Shown: in pieces, positions 14,427-22,126 of the stretch | Layout: each line of letters begins with the position of its first letter | Numbering within the stretch: the stretch's first letter is position 1 | Virus record (IMG/VR): IMGVR_UViG_3300046371_000199 | Coordinates: 1-22,126 of that record | Length of the DNA: 22,126 nt | Strand: one strand, 5' to 3' | Source: a virus | Notes under the pieces: generated by a model | Told to the model about the DNA's origin: nothing | Databases searched by the model: none | The model's input: the letters and a program-made list of their open reading frames with translations, nothing else | Position numbers and translations under genes: made by a program

Positions 14427-14433
14427 CTACCGT

Positions 14434-14458
14434 GGGGGCTATATGCCCCCTCTTTTCT
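14434..14458 (+). terminator. Intrinsic terminator after the capsid gene
   Basis: GGGGGC (14434-14439) and GCCCCC (14445-14450) form a perfect 6-bp GC stem around TATAT, followed directly by TCTTTTCT. It lies between the capsid stop and the tail tube start (ATG 14460), the place of the T7 late terminator T-phi after gene 10. As there, it is probably leaky, so that downstream structural genes are made at lower levels. Confidence 0.85.
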
Positions 14459-14459
14459 T

Positions 14460-15068
14460 ATGGGTCTTAACCTCACTTCAGAACTAGAAGCAGTCAACAA
14501 AGTATTAAGGATGATGGGTGAAGCACCTGTTAACTCCTTGGCTGGTCAGTTCGGTCTTGCAAAGCAAGCACACGATACTCTTAAAGAAACAAGCAGAACA
14601 ATCCAATCAGAGGGGTGGTCATTTAATACTGACTATGAGAGAACCCTTGCTCGTACTGCTGGTACTAATGAAATTGAATTGAGTTCAGATATAAGCAGAG
14701 TGAAGGTTGATCCTTATGAATACCCAGACAATGAGGTAGTGCAAAGAGGATTGAAGTTATACGACAGAAGAAAAAATACTTCTATCTTTACTGAAGATTT
14801 AAAAGCAGATGTTACTTACATTCTTAGTTGGACTGACCTACCTGAACATGCCCGTCAATTCATAATGACAAAGGCAGGTCGCACACTACAAGAACAGATA
14901 CTAGGTAGTGCAGATCTAAGTAAGATAAACATTACAGCAGAAGCAGAAGCTAAAGCTTTGTTCATGGAGGAGGAGAATAATGCAGGAGATCACAATATGA
15001 TCAGAGGTAATCCTAATCACACAGGAGTATTTCAAACTTATCAACCAAGTCGTACTGTTCTTAGGTAG
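14460..15068 (+). CDS. Tail tubular protein A, gp11-like
   Basis: This 202-residue protein (T7 gp11 is 196) begins LNLTSELEAVNKVLRMMGEAPVNSL, the standard opening of T7-like adaptor proteins, and has a conserved QSEGWSFNT segment near residues 53-61. It forms the ring joining portal and nozzle. It starts at the end of the terminator T tract with no visible ribosome binding site, and its stop abuts the next ATG. Confidence 0.93.
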   Translation: MGLNLTSELEAVNKVLRMMGEAPVNSLAGQFGLAKQAHDTLKETSRTIQSEGWSFNTDYERTLARTAGTNEIELSSDISRVKVDPYEYPDNEVVQRGLKLYDRRKNTSIFTEDLKADVTYILSWTDLPEHARQFIMTKAGRTLQEQILGSADLSKINITAEAEAKALFMEEENNAGDHNMIRGNPNHTGVFQTYQPSRTVLR

Positions 15069-17792
15069 ATGCCTTTAATTAGTTCTGCTATTCCCAACCT
15101 CATCAATGGGGTTAGCCAACAGCCGCCTGCATTAAGACTGGCATCACAGGCAGAAGCTGTAATTAATTGTTTGCCTAGTCCAGTTGAAGGATTAAAGAAA
15201 CGTCCATCAATGAAACATATTGCTCAGTTGTTTACTGGCACAGCATTGAACTCAGGTGGAACCAATCGACCTTTCATTCACATGGTCGATAGGGATGGAG
15301 CAGTTCAATATATGATTATTATTTACGAGACAAGTAGTGGGCCAGCCATCAAGGTATGTGATTTAGATGGAACAACATACACACCAAGCACACCAGATGG
15401 TGTTAGTACCCTTGATTACTTAGACAATACAAATTCTCCATCAGAGGGAATTAGAGTTGCAAGTATTGCTGACTTTACATTCATTGTTAATAGAGAAAAG
15501 AAAGTAATAATGGACACTGCTTTGTCTCCTGTATGGGGAACAAAGTCAATGGTATTTATAAAGGCAGCTAACTATGACACTGAGTACAGCGTCAACTTAA
15601 ACGGCACAACAAAAGTATTTAAGACAATGCCAGCAGGAGGTAGGGAAACACCTGCATCCTTTACCACTAGCAGCACAACTGTCACAGTCACAGCTAATGG
15701 TCATGGCTTATCAACAGGAGATGAAGTCAAGATGTCATTCCCTGCTGGTGTCGCAGGAGTAGCTGGTAAGTACACGATCACAGTACCAGGTGGTAGTGCC
15801 AATCAATTCCAATACACAGTTGCTTCAGCCAGCACTGCTTCTGGTAATTGCACTGTCGTTTATAACCCAACACTATCTAACGTCACGATTGCTAATGAGT
15901 TAGCCACCCTGCTTGATACAATCTCAGGGTTTACTGTTATAAACACCGACTACATCATTCGTATTACTAAAGATGATGGAGGTGCTTACACCTTAAGTAG
16001 TAAAGACAATAGAACTGGAGAAGATACCAAGGCTATTAAAGAAGTTGTTGATGATATGAGTGACCTGCCAACCATTGCAGAGCATGGCTTTATTGTCAGA
16101 GTGCAAGGAAGTAAAGCAACACAACTGGATGATTACTTCATCAAGTTCAACACAGTAGCAGGTACTGGATTCGGAGATGGAACATGGAAAGAAACTGTTG
16201 CACCTGGTATTGAATACAAGTTCAATGCAACAACAATGCCTCATGTCTTAGTTAGAAATGTGGCAGCCAATGGAACTGTATCGTTTGAATTTAAGAAACA
16301 TACATGGGGTGAACGATTAGCTGGTAATGAAACAACAGCACCTGAACCTTCCTTTGTCGATAGCTACATACAAAACATCAACCTCTTTAGAAACAGGCTG
16401 GTACTACTAGCAGATGAGAACGTCATCCTTAGCGCTGCTGCTGCCTTTGAAAGGTTCTGGCCTGAGACTGTGCAAACTGTTGTAGATAGTGACCCAGTAG
16501 ATCTAAGCACTGGTGGTACTTCTATTAACTTCCTTGTCTCAGCAGTCTCATTCGCTAACACTCTTCTCCTATTCAGTAGACATGGACAGTTCAGGCTAGA
16601 TGCAGGTATCAATGTCGGTTCTTCTTTAACACCAAAGACTGCATCAATCACAGCGATGACAACCTTTGACATGGCTGACACTGTTGACCCTGTTGCTGTT
16701 GGTCGTAACCTTTACTTCCCTATACCAAAGGGAGATAGCTTCTCAGGTGTAAGAGAGTTCTTCCTACCTGACTCCAGTGGTTCAGTTCCTTTATCAGAAG
16801 ATATAACTGCAAGTATTCCTCGTTACCTACCAAGTAATATCTGTAGCTTTATTGCCTCAGTATCAGAAGAGGCATTGATTCTAATTAGTAAGGATCAACC
16901 TGGAAGGATGTATATATATAAGTTCTTCTATGAAGACGACACTAAACTTCAATCAGCTTGGTCTTACTGGGAAGTAAACGCAGACGCTGGTGCTAAGAAA
17001 ATACTAGGAGCAGGTATTGTTGATAGTGATCTATATGCAGTTGTTGAATATAGCGATGGTGTTTACTTAGAACATCTAGTTATAAGACCTGAGAATGTAG
17101 ATGCAGGTACAGAGATAGAAATCCTGCTAGATAGAAAGACAACAGAATCAGTGTCAGGATTATCAACAGCACTTGTAAACCCTGGTGCATTAGGAGTTCA
17201 AACAACTATCACTCTTCCTTACCCAATAGCAGCAGGATCACAGATGGTGGTAGTAGGAAGATACGAGGCAGGCAATACTCTCCTTAGACATGGACAAGTT
17301 ATTGAGCCTATCGCTGATCTAACTACCTCTAACTCAATCACAGTCCTTGGAGATCTCAAGACAGTTCCAAGTTCAGGTGACAATGCAGGTAAAACACCAC
17401 GCTTCTTTATAGGTGAAAGGTATGAAATGACCTATGAGTTCAGCACTCCTTACATAAAAGAAGAACCCCCTGGTGGTGGTGTTGCAATAGCAGCAGGGCC
17501 GAAACTACAGATGAGGACATGGACTGTCTTGTTTGATGAGTCGTCAGCTTTTGAGTTGAAAGTTACCCCTGCTAGTAGAGACACAAACACTTATCCATAT
17601 AACGGAATTGTCGTTGGGCAATCACCTCCACTCATAGGAGATCCTTCAGTTCTTACAGGATCTTTCCGTGTTCCTGTGATGGCAAGCAATATAGATACTA
17701 AGATAGTAATAAGTTCTACGAGTCCACTACCTTGTCGATTCCAATCAGCCGAATGGGAAGGGTTCTATCATACGAGAGCGAAAAGGATGTAG
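15069..17792 (+). CDS. Tail tubular protein B (nozzle), gp12-like
   Basis: This 907-residue protein starts with the hallmark IPNLINGVSQQPPALRL (residues 8-24) and SPVEGLKKRP (37-46) of T7 gp12, the hexameric tail nozzle. It is about 113 residues longer than T7 gp12 (794). Much of the surplus is a beta-rich module at about residues 197-265, with VTVTANGHGLSTGDEV and QFQYTVASAS, typical of small domains inserted in phage tail proteins. The remainder matches a beta-propeller-rich protein (FANTLLLFSRHGQFRL, RYLPSNICSF). The 3' end overlaps the gp13-like gene. Confidence 0.94.
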   Translation: MPLISSAIPNLINGVSQQPPALRLASQAEAVINCLPSPVEGLKKRPSMKHIAQLFTGTALNSGGTNRPFIHMVDRDGAVQYMIIIYETSSGPAIKVCDLDGTTYTPSTPDGVSTLDYLDNTNSPSEGIRVASIADFTFIVNREKKVIMDTALSPVWGTKSMVFIKAANYDTEYSVNLNGTTKVFKTMPAGGRETPASFTTSSTTVTVTANGHGLSTGDEVKMSFPAGVAGVAGKYTITVPGGSANQFQYTVASASTASGNCTVVYNPTLSNVTIANELATLLDTISGFTVINTDYIIRITKDDGGAYTLSSKDNRTGEDTKAIKEVVDDMSDLPTIAEHGFIVRVQGSKATQLDDYFIKFNTVAGTGFGDGTWKETVAPGIEYKFNATTMPHVLVRNVAANGTVSFEFKKHTWGERLAGNETTAPEPSFVDSYIQNINLFRNRLVLLADENVILSAAAAFERFWPETVQTVVDSDPVDLSTGGTSINFLVSAVSFANTLLLFSRHGQFRLDAGINVGSSLTPKTASITAMTTFDMADTVDPVAVGRNLYFPIPKGDSFSGVREFFLPDSSGSVPLSEDITASIPRYLPSNICSFIASVSEEALILISKDQPGRMYIYKFFYEDDTKLQSAWSYWEVNADAGAKKILGAGIVDSDLYAVVEYSDGVYLEHLVIRPENVDAGTEIEILLDRKTTESVSGLSTALVNPGALGVQTTITLPYPIAAGSQMVVVGRYEAGNTLLRHGQVIEPIADLTTSNSITVLGDLKTVPSSGDNAGKTPRFFIGERYEMTYEFSTPYIKEEPPGGGVAIAAGPKLQMRTWTVLFDESSAFELKVTPASRDTNTYPYNGIVVGQSPPLIGDPSVLTGSFRVPVMASNIDTKIVISSTSPLPCRFQSAEWEGFYHTRAKRM

Positions 17793-18250
17793 CCTATCAA
17801 AGACGTACAGAATTAGAAGATATTAGAATTATTGGCGACAATATGAGAGATGAAGATATAGCTGAGATCAGAGCACAGTCAGGGTTAACACCTGTGGCTA
17901 GTTTGTTCTACTGTTTCTTTAAGAGTAACCCCTGCATGACTATGGTTAGCAGGCATGGACACCCAATGGGTATGTGGGGTGTTGTACCTGAATCAGAGAC
18001 ATCTGGTCGTATATGGATGTTGGGTTGTCAGTCAATGTTAGATGATGCACGTGACAAGCGTACGTTCTTAAGACGATCTAAGATAGAACTAGACAAGATT
18101 ATTCAGGAGTATCCTGTATTATTTAACGTAGTAGATGCTAGAAACAAAATCCATGTTAGATGGCTTCAGTGGATGGGATTTACATTCATCAAAAAGCACT
18201 CAGAATATGGGCCAGAAGGTCGTTTGTTCTATGAGTTCGTGAGGATTTAA
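17753..18250 (+). CDS. Internal virion protein A, gp13-like (GNAT-like fold)
   Basis: I choose ATG 17753 (165 residues, 40-base overlap with the nozzle gene); the frame is open to a TTG at 17732, which is a less likely start. The core GHPMGMWGVVPES...GRIWMLGC (about residues 75-98) and HVRWLQWMGFTFIKKHSEYGPEGRLFYEF at the end (in segments, 137-163) look like the GNAT-type fold of phage gp13-like proteins. T7 gp13 (138 aa) is needed for morphogenesis of the internal core and is not known to be an active acetyltransferase. Position between gp12 and gp14 supports the call. Confidence 0.82.
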   Translation: MGRVLSYESEKDVAYQRRTELEDIRIIGDNMRDEDIAEIRAQSGLTPVASLFYCFFKSNPCMTMVSRHGHPMGMWGVVPESETSGRIWMLGCQSMLDDARDKRTFLRRSKIELDKIIQEYPVLFNVVDARNKIHVRWLQWMGFTFIKKHSEYGPEGRLFYEFVRI

Positions 18251-18252
18251 TT

Positions 18253-18978
18253 ATGTGCGATCCCGTTATTGGTCTTGGTATTGCTACTGCTGCTCTGTCG
18301 ATCATGCAGCAAAGGGCTGCTGTCCAAGCACAAAATGCTCAGATAGATTTTGAGAACCAAGCAGCACAACAGCAATACGATCAACAAGTATTACAAACCA
18401 CAGCGAATAGGACAGCAGAACAACAACAGAAAGTTTTACAAGAAGATCTCATAGCACAAACTACATCTCTAGCTAATGAAGACTTTGAAAATAGAATTGC
18501 TCAGATAAATTTAGGAATGATGCAAGAGTCAGCAGCATCAGCACAACAAAAACAAGCAGCACAAAAAGAATTTCTGGAAGGTCGTGGAGAAGTACTGGCT
18601 TCTGGTCGTGTAGGTAATAGTGTAAGTAGTTTGCTGGCTGACTATCGAAGACAGAAAGCAGCATTTGATTGGGCAACAGATAGGAATTTAGCCTTCTCAG
18701 GAGCAGCAGCGACACAAGATAAGAGAGGTGCAGCGATAGAAAGAGCAGGACGAATTACTAGCCAACAGCCATACTTAGAACGAATGTACCTTGACCCGTT
18801 AAAACCAATGATGCGAGGGAAAGCTAGTGGTATTGGTTTAGTTGGGTATCTAAGTGCTGGCTTACAAGGTGCAAGTGCTGGCTTAAGTGCAGAAGCAAGC
18901 CTTGGTCAAGCTGGTTACACAAGAACAGATACTGGTGGTGCTAAAACCTGGTTCAATATGTATAGAAAACCCTCCTGA
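18253..18978 (+). CDS. Internal virion protein B, gp14-like
   Basis: This 241-residue protein (T7 gp14 is 196) begins MCDPVIGLGIATAALSIMQQ, a short hydrophobic N-terminal helix like that of gp14, followed by a long Gln/Ala-rich helical region (residues 20-115) and a Gly/Ala-rich C-terminus. GRVGNSVSSLLADYRRQKA (about 116-134) is a conserved family segment. T7 gp14 forms part of the ejected channel in the outer membrane. The stop overlaps the next start (TGATG). Confidence 0.88.
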   Translation: MCDPVIGLGIATAALSIMQQRAAVQAQNAQIDFENQAAQQQYDQQVLQTTANRTAEQQQKVLQEDLIAQTTSLANEDFENRIAQINLGMMQESAASAQQKQAAQKEFLEGRGEVLASGRVGNSVSSLLADYRRQKAAFDWATDRNLAFSGAAATQDKRGAAIERAGRITSQQPYLERMYLDPLKPMMRGKASGIGLVGYLSAGLQGASAGLSAEASLGQAGYTRTDTGGAKTWFNMYRKPS

Positions 18979-21900
18979 TGGCTACTAAAAAATTCTCTTT
19001 CGGTTCTCCTGACGTAACTACTTCTAAGAAAAGAGGTGGTGGCCCTTCGATGGGAGCTAGTTCCTTACCTATTGGACAAGGTTTAGATCTAAGGATTCCA
19101 AGCCTTCAACCTCAAGCTTCAGGTGCTAGTACTTTTGTCGCTCCTACTGCACCTAGAGCAGCAGGGCCAACAGCAGTTCCACAAGGATCTACTGTTGCCA
19201 AGCCAAGTCCTGACCTAGATAACCTTGCAACATCACTTAAAAGTTTAAATACTAATCTTCAAAATTTTACGACTTCTTATCTTTCTTATGAACAACAAGA
19301 AAATAAATTAGCAAAAGAAAGAGCAGAAGAAGTTGCTGTCAAGCTTTCTAAGACAAATGGAAACTTGATGGGTGATTACAATAAACTTCTTGAGAAAGCA
19401 GATAGAGATAGAAATAGCAAGGTATTATCAGCACAACAAATAACATTAGCCGAGGATAATTACAACTTACTTAAGTCATTAGACCCCAGAGCAGGAGATT
19501 ATTTAGCAAGATCTTTAGAATACCAAAAGGGATTACAGTTAATAGCTAATGCACCTGATTATATAAACAACTTAAGAGATGAAGATGACAAACCTATTAT
19601 ATTAAAACCATATACAGAAGATGGAACTCCAAGTCCATTAGATATTGCCTTAACTAAATACTATAGCGATGCAGGTGTTGGTACTCCAAGTGTTTTAATT
19701 GACTTAAGGCAATCGATGGTCAATCAAAATGCAAATATAAAAAGGACAGTAAGTAAACAATATGCTGATCAACAAGATGGATTTCATAAAGATGCTTTCA
19801 TTTATGATATTAACAATAAAATAAAAAGTAATTTTTTAACTGAAAGGAAAGACTATGTAAAAGGAACAGATCTTACTGAAGCTTTTGATACCTTATTTAT
19901 CTCAGGAATGAGCTTCAAAGGTCGTGAAGATATAGAGACTAATTTTAAGACGACATTAACTAATTTAGTTATAGCAAATTCAATAAATAAGGAAGGAAAT
20001 ATAGACCCTGCCTTATTTGATTCAGTTAAAGATTATATAATAGATGAATTAAAAGCAGCCGAAACAGGGCCACTTACTAATGAAAAGAGATCTTTATTAA
20101 TAAGTGACAAAGGTAAACTAGGCCCATTCTTTATAGCAGAATTAGAAACAGAACTTGGTAATAAATATTATCAGGCGAAAAACAGTCGTGATCTTACAAA
20201 TAAATTAGCAGCAGTTAACAGTGAACAAAATCTTTTCTACAGCAAATTAGAAAGTTTTAAAGATGCAGATGAGAAAACAGAAGGTATTCAACCGTGGGTC
20301 ATAAATGTTGGTGGTTTAAAAAATCCTAGAAATGTTAAGTTCTCCCTTAACCCTAAACGATTAACAGAATACGCAACTACCAGAAAACAAGAGATTCTTA
20401 ATGCACCTGGTGATTACAAAACTCGCAAAGATAAAATAGAAGTACTAGAAGATTTAGTATCCTTACATCTTAAAGGATTAGAAGGAGATCAATATACCGC
20501 AGGCCAAGAATTAGAGGATTATATTGGACTCTTTAATGTTTCACCTCAACTAAAACTTGCAAAGGTAAGACACGCTGAAAGATATAATCTTATTTCTAAA
20601 GATCAAGCTAATGACTTAACAAGTAGAGTAGATGGTTTAATTAGACTTCAGGAAGCTGAAGTGAAATATGTTATTGATACTGCCTACAATGATCTTGTAC
20701 AAAATGAATTAAATCAAGCTGCACTAAATGACCTGCTAGGTGTTGCAGGAATAGAAAGCAGGAATCAAGTAACTGGTGATGAGCAAGTCAGGATAGCAGC
20801 CCTACTAGATGAAACTGTTCTTGAATCTAGTCGTATATGGGCAGATAAAGAAGACAAACTTAATAAACGCCAGAAACTTGCTGAGATAAGAAAGTTATGG
20901 GGTGTTACTAAAGACAAATTTAATAAGATGAATGTAGAGGCTAAAGATAAACTAAATGCTAACAATCCATACATTAAAGAATATGAACGGATACTAGGTA
21001 AACAATCCGATGTTCAGAGAACTGAAGGTGGTAAACCAAATTTAAAAGATGGAGAAGTAGAACAAGTTACAATCACAAGATTAGACAACTCTGTATATAC
21101 AGTACCCGACACTTCTTATTCAGATAATGAAGAATATGAATTAGCTGTTAGTGATGTAGAAGAAGCTGTTTACAACTGGGAAACTCTAAGTGAGTACTAT
21201 AAAAAATTAGTTGGAGATGGAACAATTAAAGATGGAGATCAGATATTAATGCCCGACCTAGACCTCTTAAGAAAAGATCCTCAAGCTTGGCAACGTGTTA
21301 AACCATATACTGCAACCAGTTCTTTCTTAACAGCAGGATTAGAGAAGGCGATTAAAGATAATGCTGGCTATCTTTCACCAGAAATATTAGATCAAATGTA
21401 TAAAGATATTGACTTATTAATAGATAAATCTGAACAAGCTAATGATCCTGTTTTCCAATCTAATTTACATTGGAACGGATACAGTTCTAATCAACTATCA
21501 ACACGTGGAAAAGAATATAAATACATTCCTACTTTCTCTGCTGCATTTCAAGAAAATGTAAGTGCTCAAGCAGATGCAAGAGGACTAGCAAAGGAAAGAA
21601 CAAAGACAGAACTTAATCAGAAATTTAGAGGGATATATAAACCACTCATACATATAGGATGGTTAGACAATGAATTAGAGGCTTCAGAACTCCTTGGTTC
21701 TTCTATCTTAAAAAATTATAATAACAAAAGAAAAGAAGAATTATTTACATATTTCGGACAAGGTGTTGATCCAGCAGCACCAGAACCACATGAGATAACT
21801 TTAATGGAAATGAGAGGTACATTCTTTGCAGAGACACCTTTTCAGATTGTCGAAAAACTTGGAGAAGGGAGAGGAAAATTAAACGATAGAAATACATTAA

Positions 21901-22126
21901 GAATAGAGATGACAGAAAAAGCTTTATATGAAAAATATACTTTCTTAGAACAAATAAACGCATTAGATGCACAAGCACCGTGGATTCCTTATGCTCACGA
22001 TCTAAATATAATTCTTAAAAAAACAGGTACACAACCTATTGATTTCTTGGTTAAACAATATAAAGTTCATACAGGAGATGAGATGCCAGAAAAACTTAAA
22101 GAAAGAATTATCAAAAGATTATCTAC
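18978..22126 (+). CDS. Very large internal virion protein, gp15-like, truncated by window end
   Basis: An uninterrupted frame starts at ATG 18978, in the stop of the gp14-like gene, and reaches the window end: at least 1049 codons without a stop. The N-terminus (about 80 residues) is Pro/Ser/Gly-rich and disordered-looking; the rest is highly charged, mostly helical and rich in Lys, Glu, Leu and Asn. Position after gp14 fits internal virion protein C (gp15), part of the ejected DNA-translocation channel. It already exceeds T7 gp15 (747), and I see no lytic transglycosylase motif in the visible part. Its codons (TTA, AAA, ATA) are more AT-rich than those of the upstream genes. Confidence 0.8.
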   Translation, partial: MATKKFSFGSPDVTTSKKRGGGPSMGASSLPIGQGLDLRIPSLQPQASGASTFVAPTAPRAAGPTAVPQGSTVAKPSPDLDNLATSLKSLNTNLQNFTTSYLSYEQQENKLAKERAEEVAVKLSKTNGNLMGDYNKLLEKADRDRNSKVLSAQQITLAEDNYNLLKSLDPRAGDYLARSLEYQKGLQLIANAPDYINNLRDEDDKPIILKPYTEDGTPSPLDIALTKYYSDAGVGTPSVLIDLRQSMVNQNANIKRTVSKQYADQQDGFHKDAFIYDINNKIKSNFLTERKDYVKGTDLTEAFDTLFISGMSFKGREDIETNFKTTLTNLVIANSINKEGNIDPALFDSVKDYIIDELKAAETGPLTNEKRSLLISDKGKLGPFFIAELETELGNKYYQAKNSRDLTNKLAAVNSEQNLFYSKLESFKDADEKTEGIQPWVINVGGLKNPRNVKFSLNPKRLTEYATTRKQEILNAPGDYKTRKDKIEVLEDLVSLHLKGLEGDQYTAGQELEDYIGLFNVSPQLKLAKVRHAERYNLISKDQANDLTSRVDGLIRLQEAEVKYVIDTAYNDLVQNELNQAALNDLLGVAGIESRNQVTGDEQVRIAALLDETVLESSRIWADKEDKLNKRQKLAEIRKLWGVTKDKFNKMNVEAKDKLNANNPYIKEYERILGKQSDVQRTEGGKPNLKDGEVEQVTITRLDNSVYTVPDTSYSDNEEYELAVSDVEEAVYNWETLSEYYKKLVGDGTIKDGDQILMPDLDLLRKDPQAWQRVKPYTATSSFLTAGLEKAIKDNAGYLSPEILDQMYKDIDLLIDKSEQANDPVFQSNLHWNGYSSNQLSTRGKEYKYIPTFSAAFQENVSAQADARGLAKERTKTELNQKFRGIYKPLIHIGWLDNELEASELLGSSILKNYNNKRKEELFTYFGQGVDPAAPEPHEITLMEMRGTFFAETPFQIVEKLGEGRGKLNDRNTLRIEMTEKALYEKYTFLEQINALDAQAPWIPYAHDLNIILKKTGTQPIDFLVKQYKVHTGDEMPEKLKERIIKRLS

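Noticed and set aside
17732-17752. TTG start for the gp13-like protein
   Set aside because: It adds seven residues and a longer overlap with the nozzle gene; the ATG at 17753 is simpler, although neither has a clear ribosome binding site.
1-22126. Lysogeny, photosynthesis, CRISPR or insertion-sequence content
   Set aside because: I looked for integrase, psbA, high-light-inducible and transaldolase-like proteins, repeat arrays and transposases and saw none in this window; the right arm is not visible.

Overview
The window is the left and central part of a T7-like podovirus genome (Autographivirales type). The gene order is that of marine cyanopodoviruses, and a Synechococcus or Prochlorococcus host is my inference from organisation and base composition, not something the sequence proves. 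All genes lie on the + strand, most overlap by a few bases or abut, and every core module is in T7 order. No integrase, tRNA gene, CRISPR array, insertion sequence, photosynthesis gene or lysis gene is visible. The right arm (rest of the internal virion proteins, tail fibre, terminase) lies beyond the window.

Layout. Positions 1-155 hold a host-type promoter. Positions 156-3163 are an early block of nine small or unfamiliar genes: a short protein with an NGWSNYETWN motif, a very acidic protein, a DGQHR/ParB-fold-like protein, a zinc ribbon and three candidate ribbon-helix-helix proteins. Positions 3153-5519 encode the single-subunit RNA polymerase. Positions 5524-9386 are the DNA metabolism module: ssDNA-binding protein (gp2.5-like), Holliday-junction endonuclease (gp3-like), two 64-residue unknowns, primase/helicase (gp4-like), 5'-3' exonuclease (gp6-like) and a small conserved protein. 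Positions 9389-22126 are virion genes: an unknown Pro/Gly-rich protein, a gp7.3-like protein, portal (gp8), scaffold (gp9), major capsid (gp10), a terminator, tail tubes A and B (gp11, gp12), internal virion proteins A and B (gp13, gp14) and a very long internal protein (gp15-like) that runs off the window.

How it should work: host RNA polymerase reads the first promoter and the early block; the phage RNA polymerase then transcribes the replication and late genes. A structured leader precedes the capsid gene and an intrinsic terminator follows it, as in T7.

Most notable: (1) no DNA polymerase gene lies between primase/helicase and exonuclease, whose coding sequences overlap by 4 bases, and the helicase lacks the acidic C-terminal tail that in T7 docks the polymerase; (2) by eye I find no GGWCC and no ATGCAT site in 22 kb, and all 20 Gly-Pro pairs I located use GGG or GGC, which suggests selection by cyanobacterial restriction; (3) a terminator-like hairpin with a T7 tract lies inside the helicase gene; (4) the capsid leader is unusually structured, and a second intergenic region carries a similar G-run/C-run fold. 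These counts come from reading and need computing.
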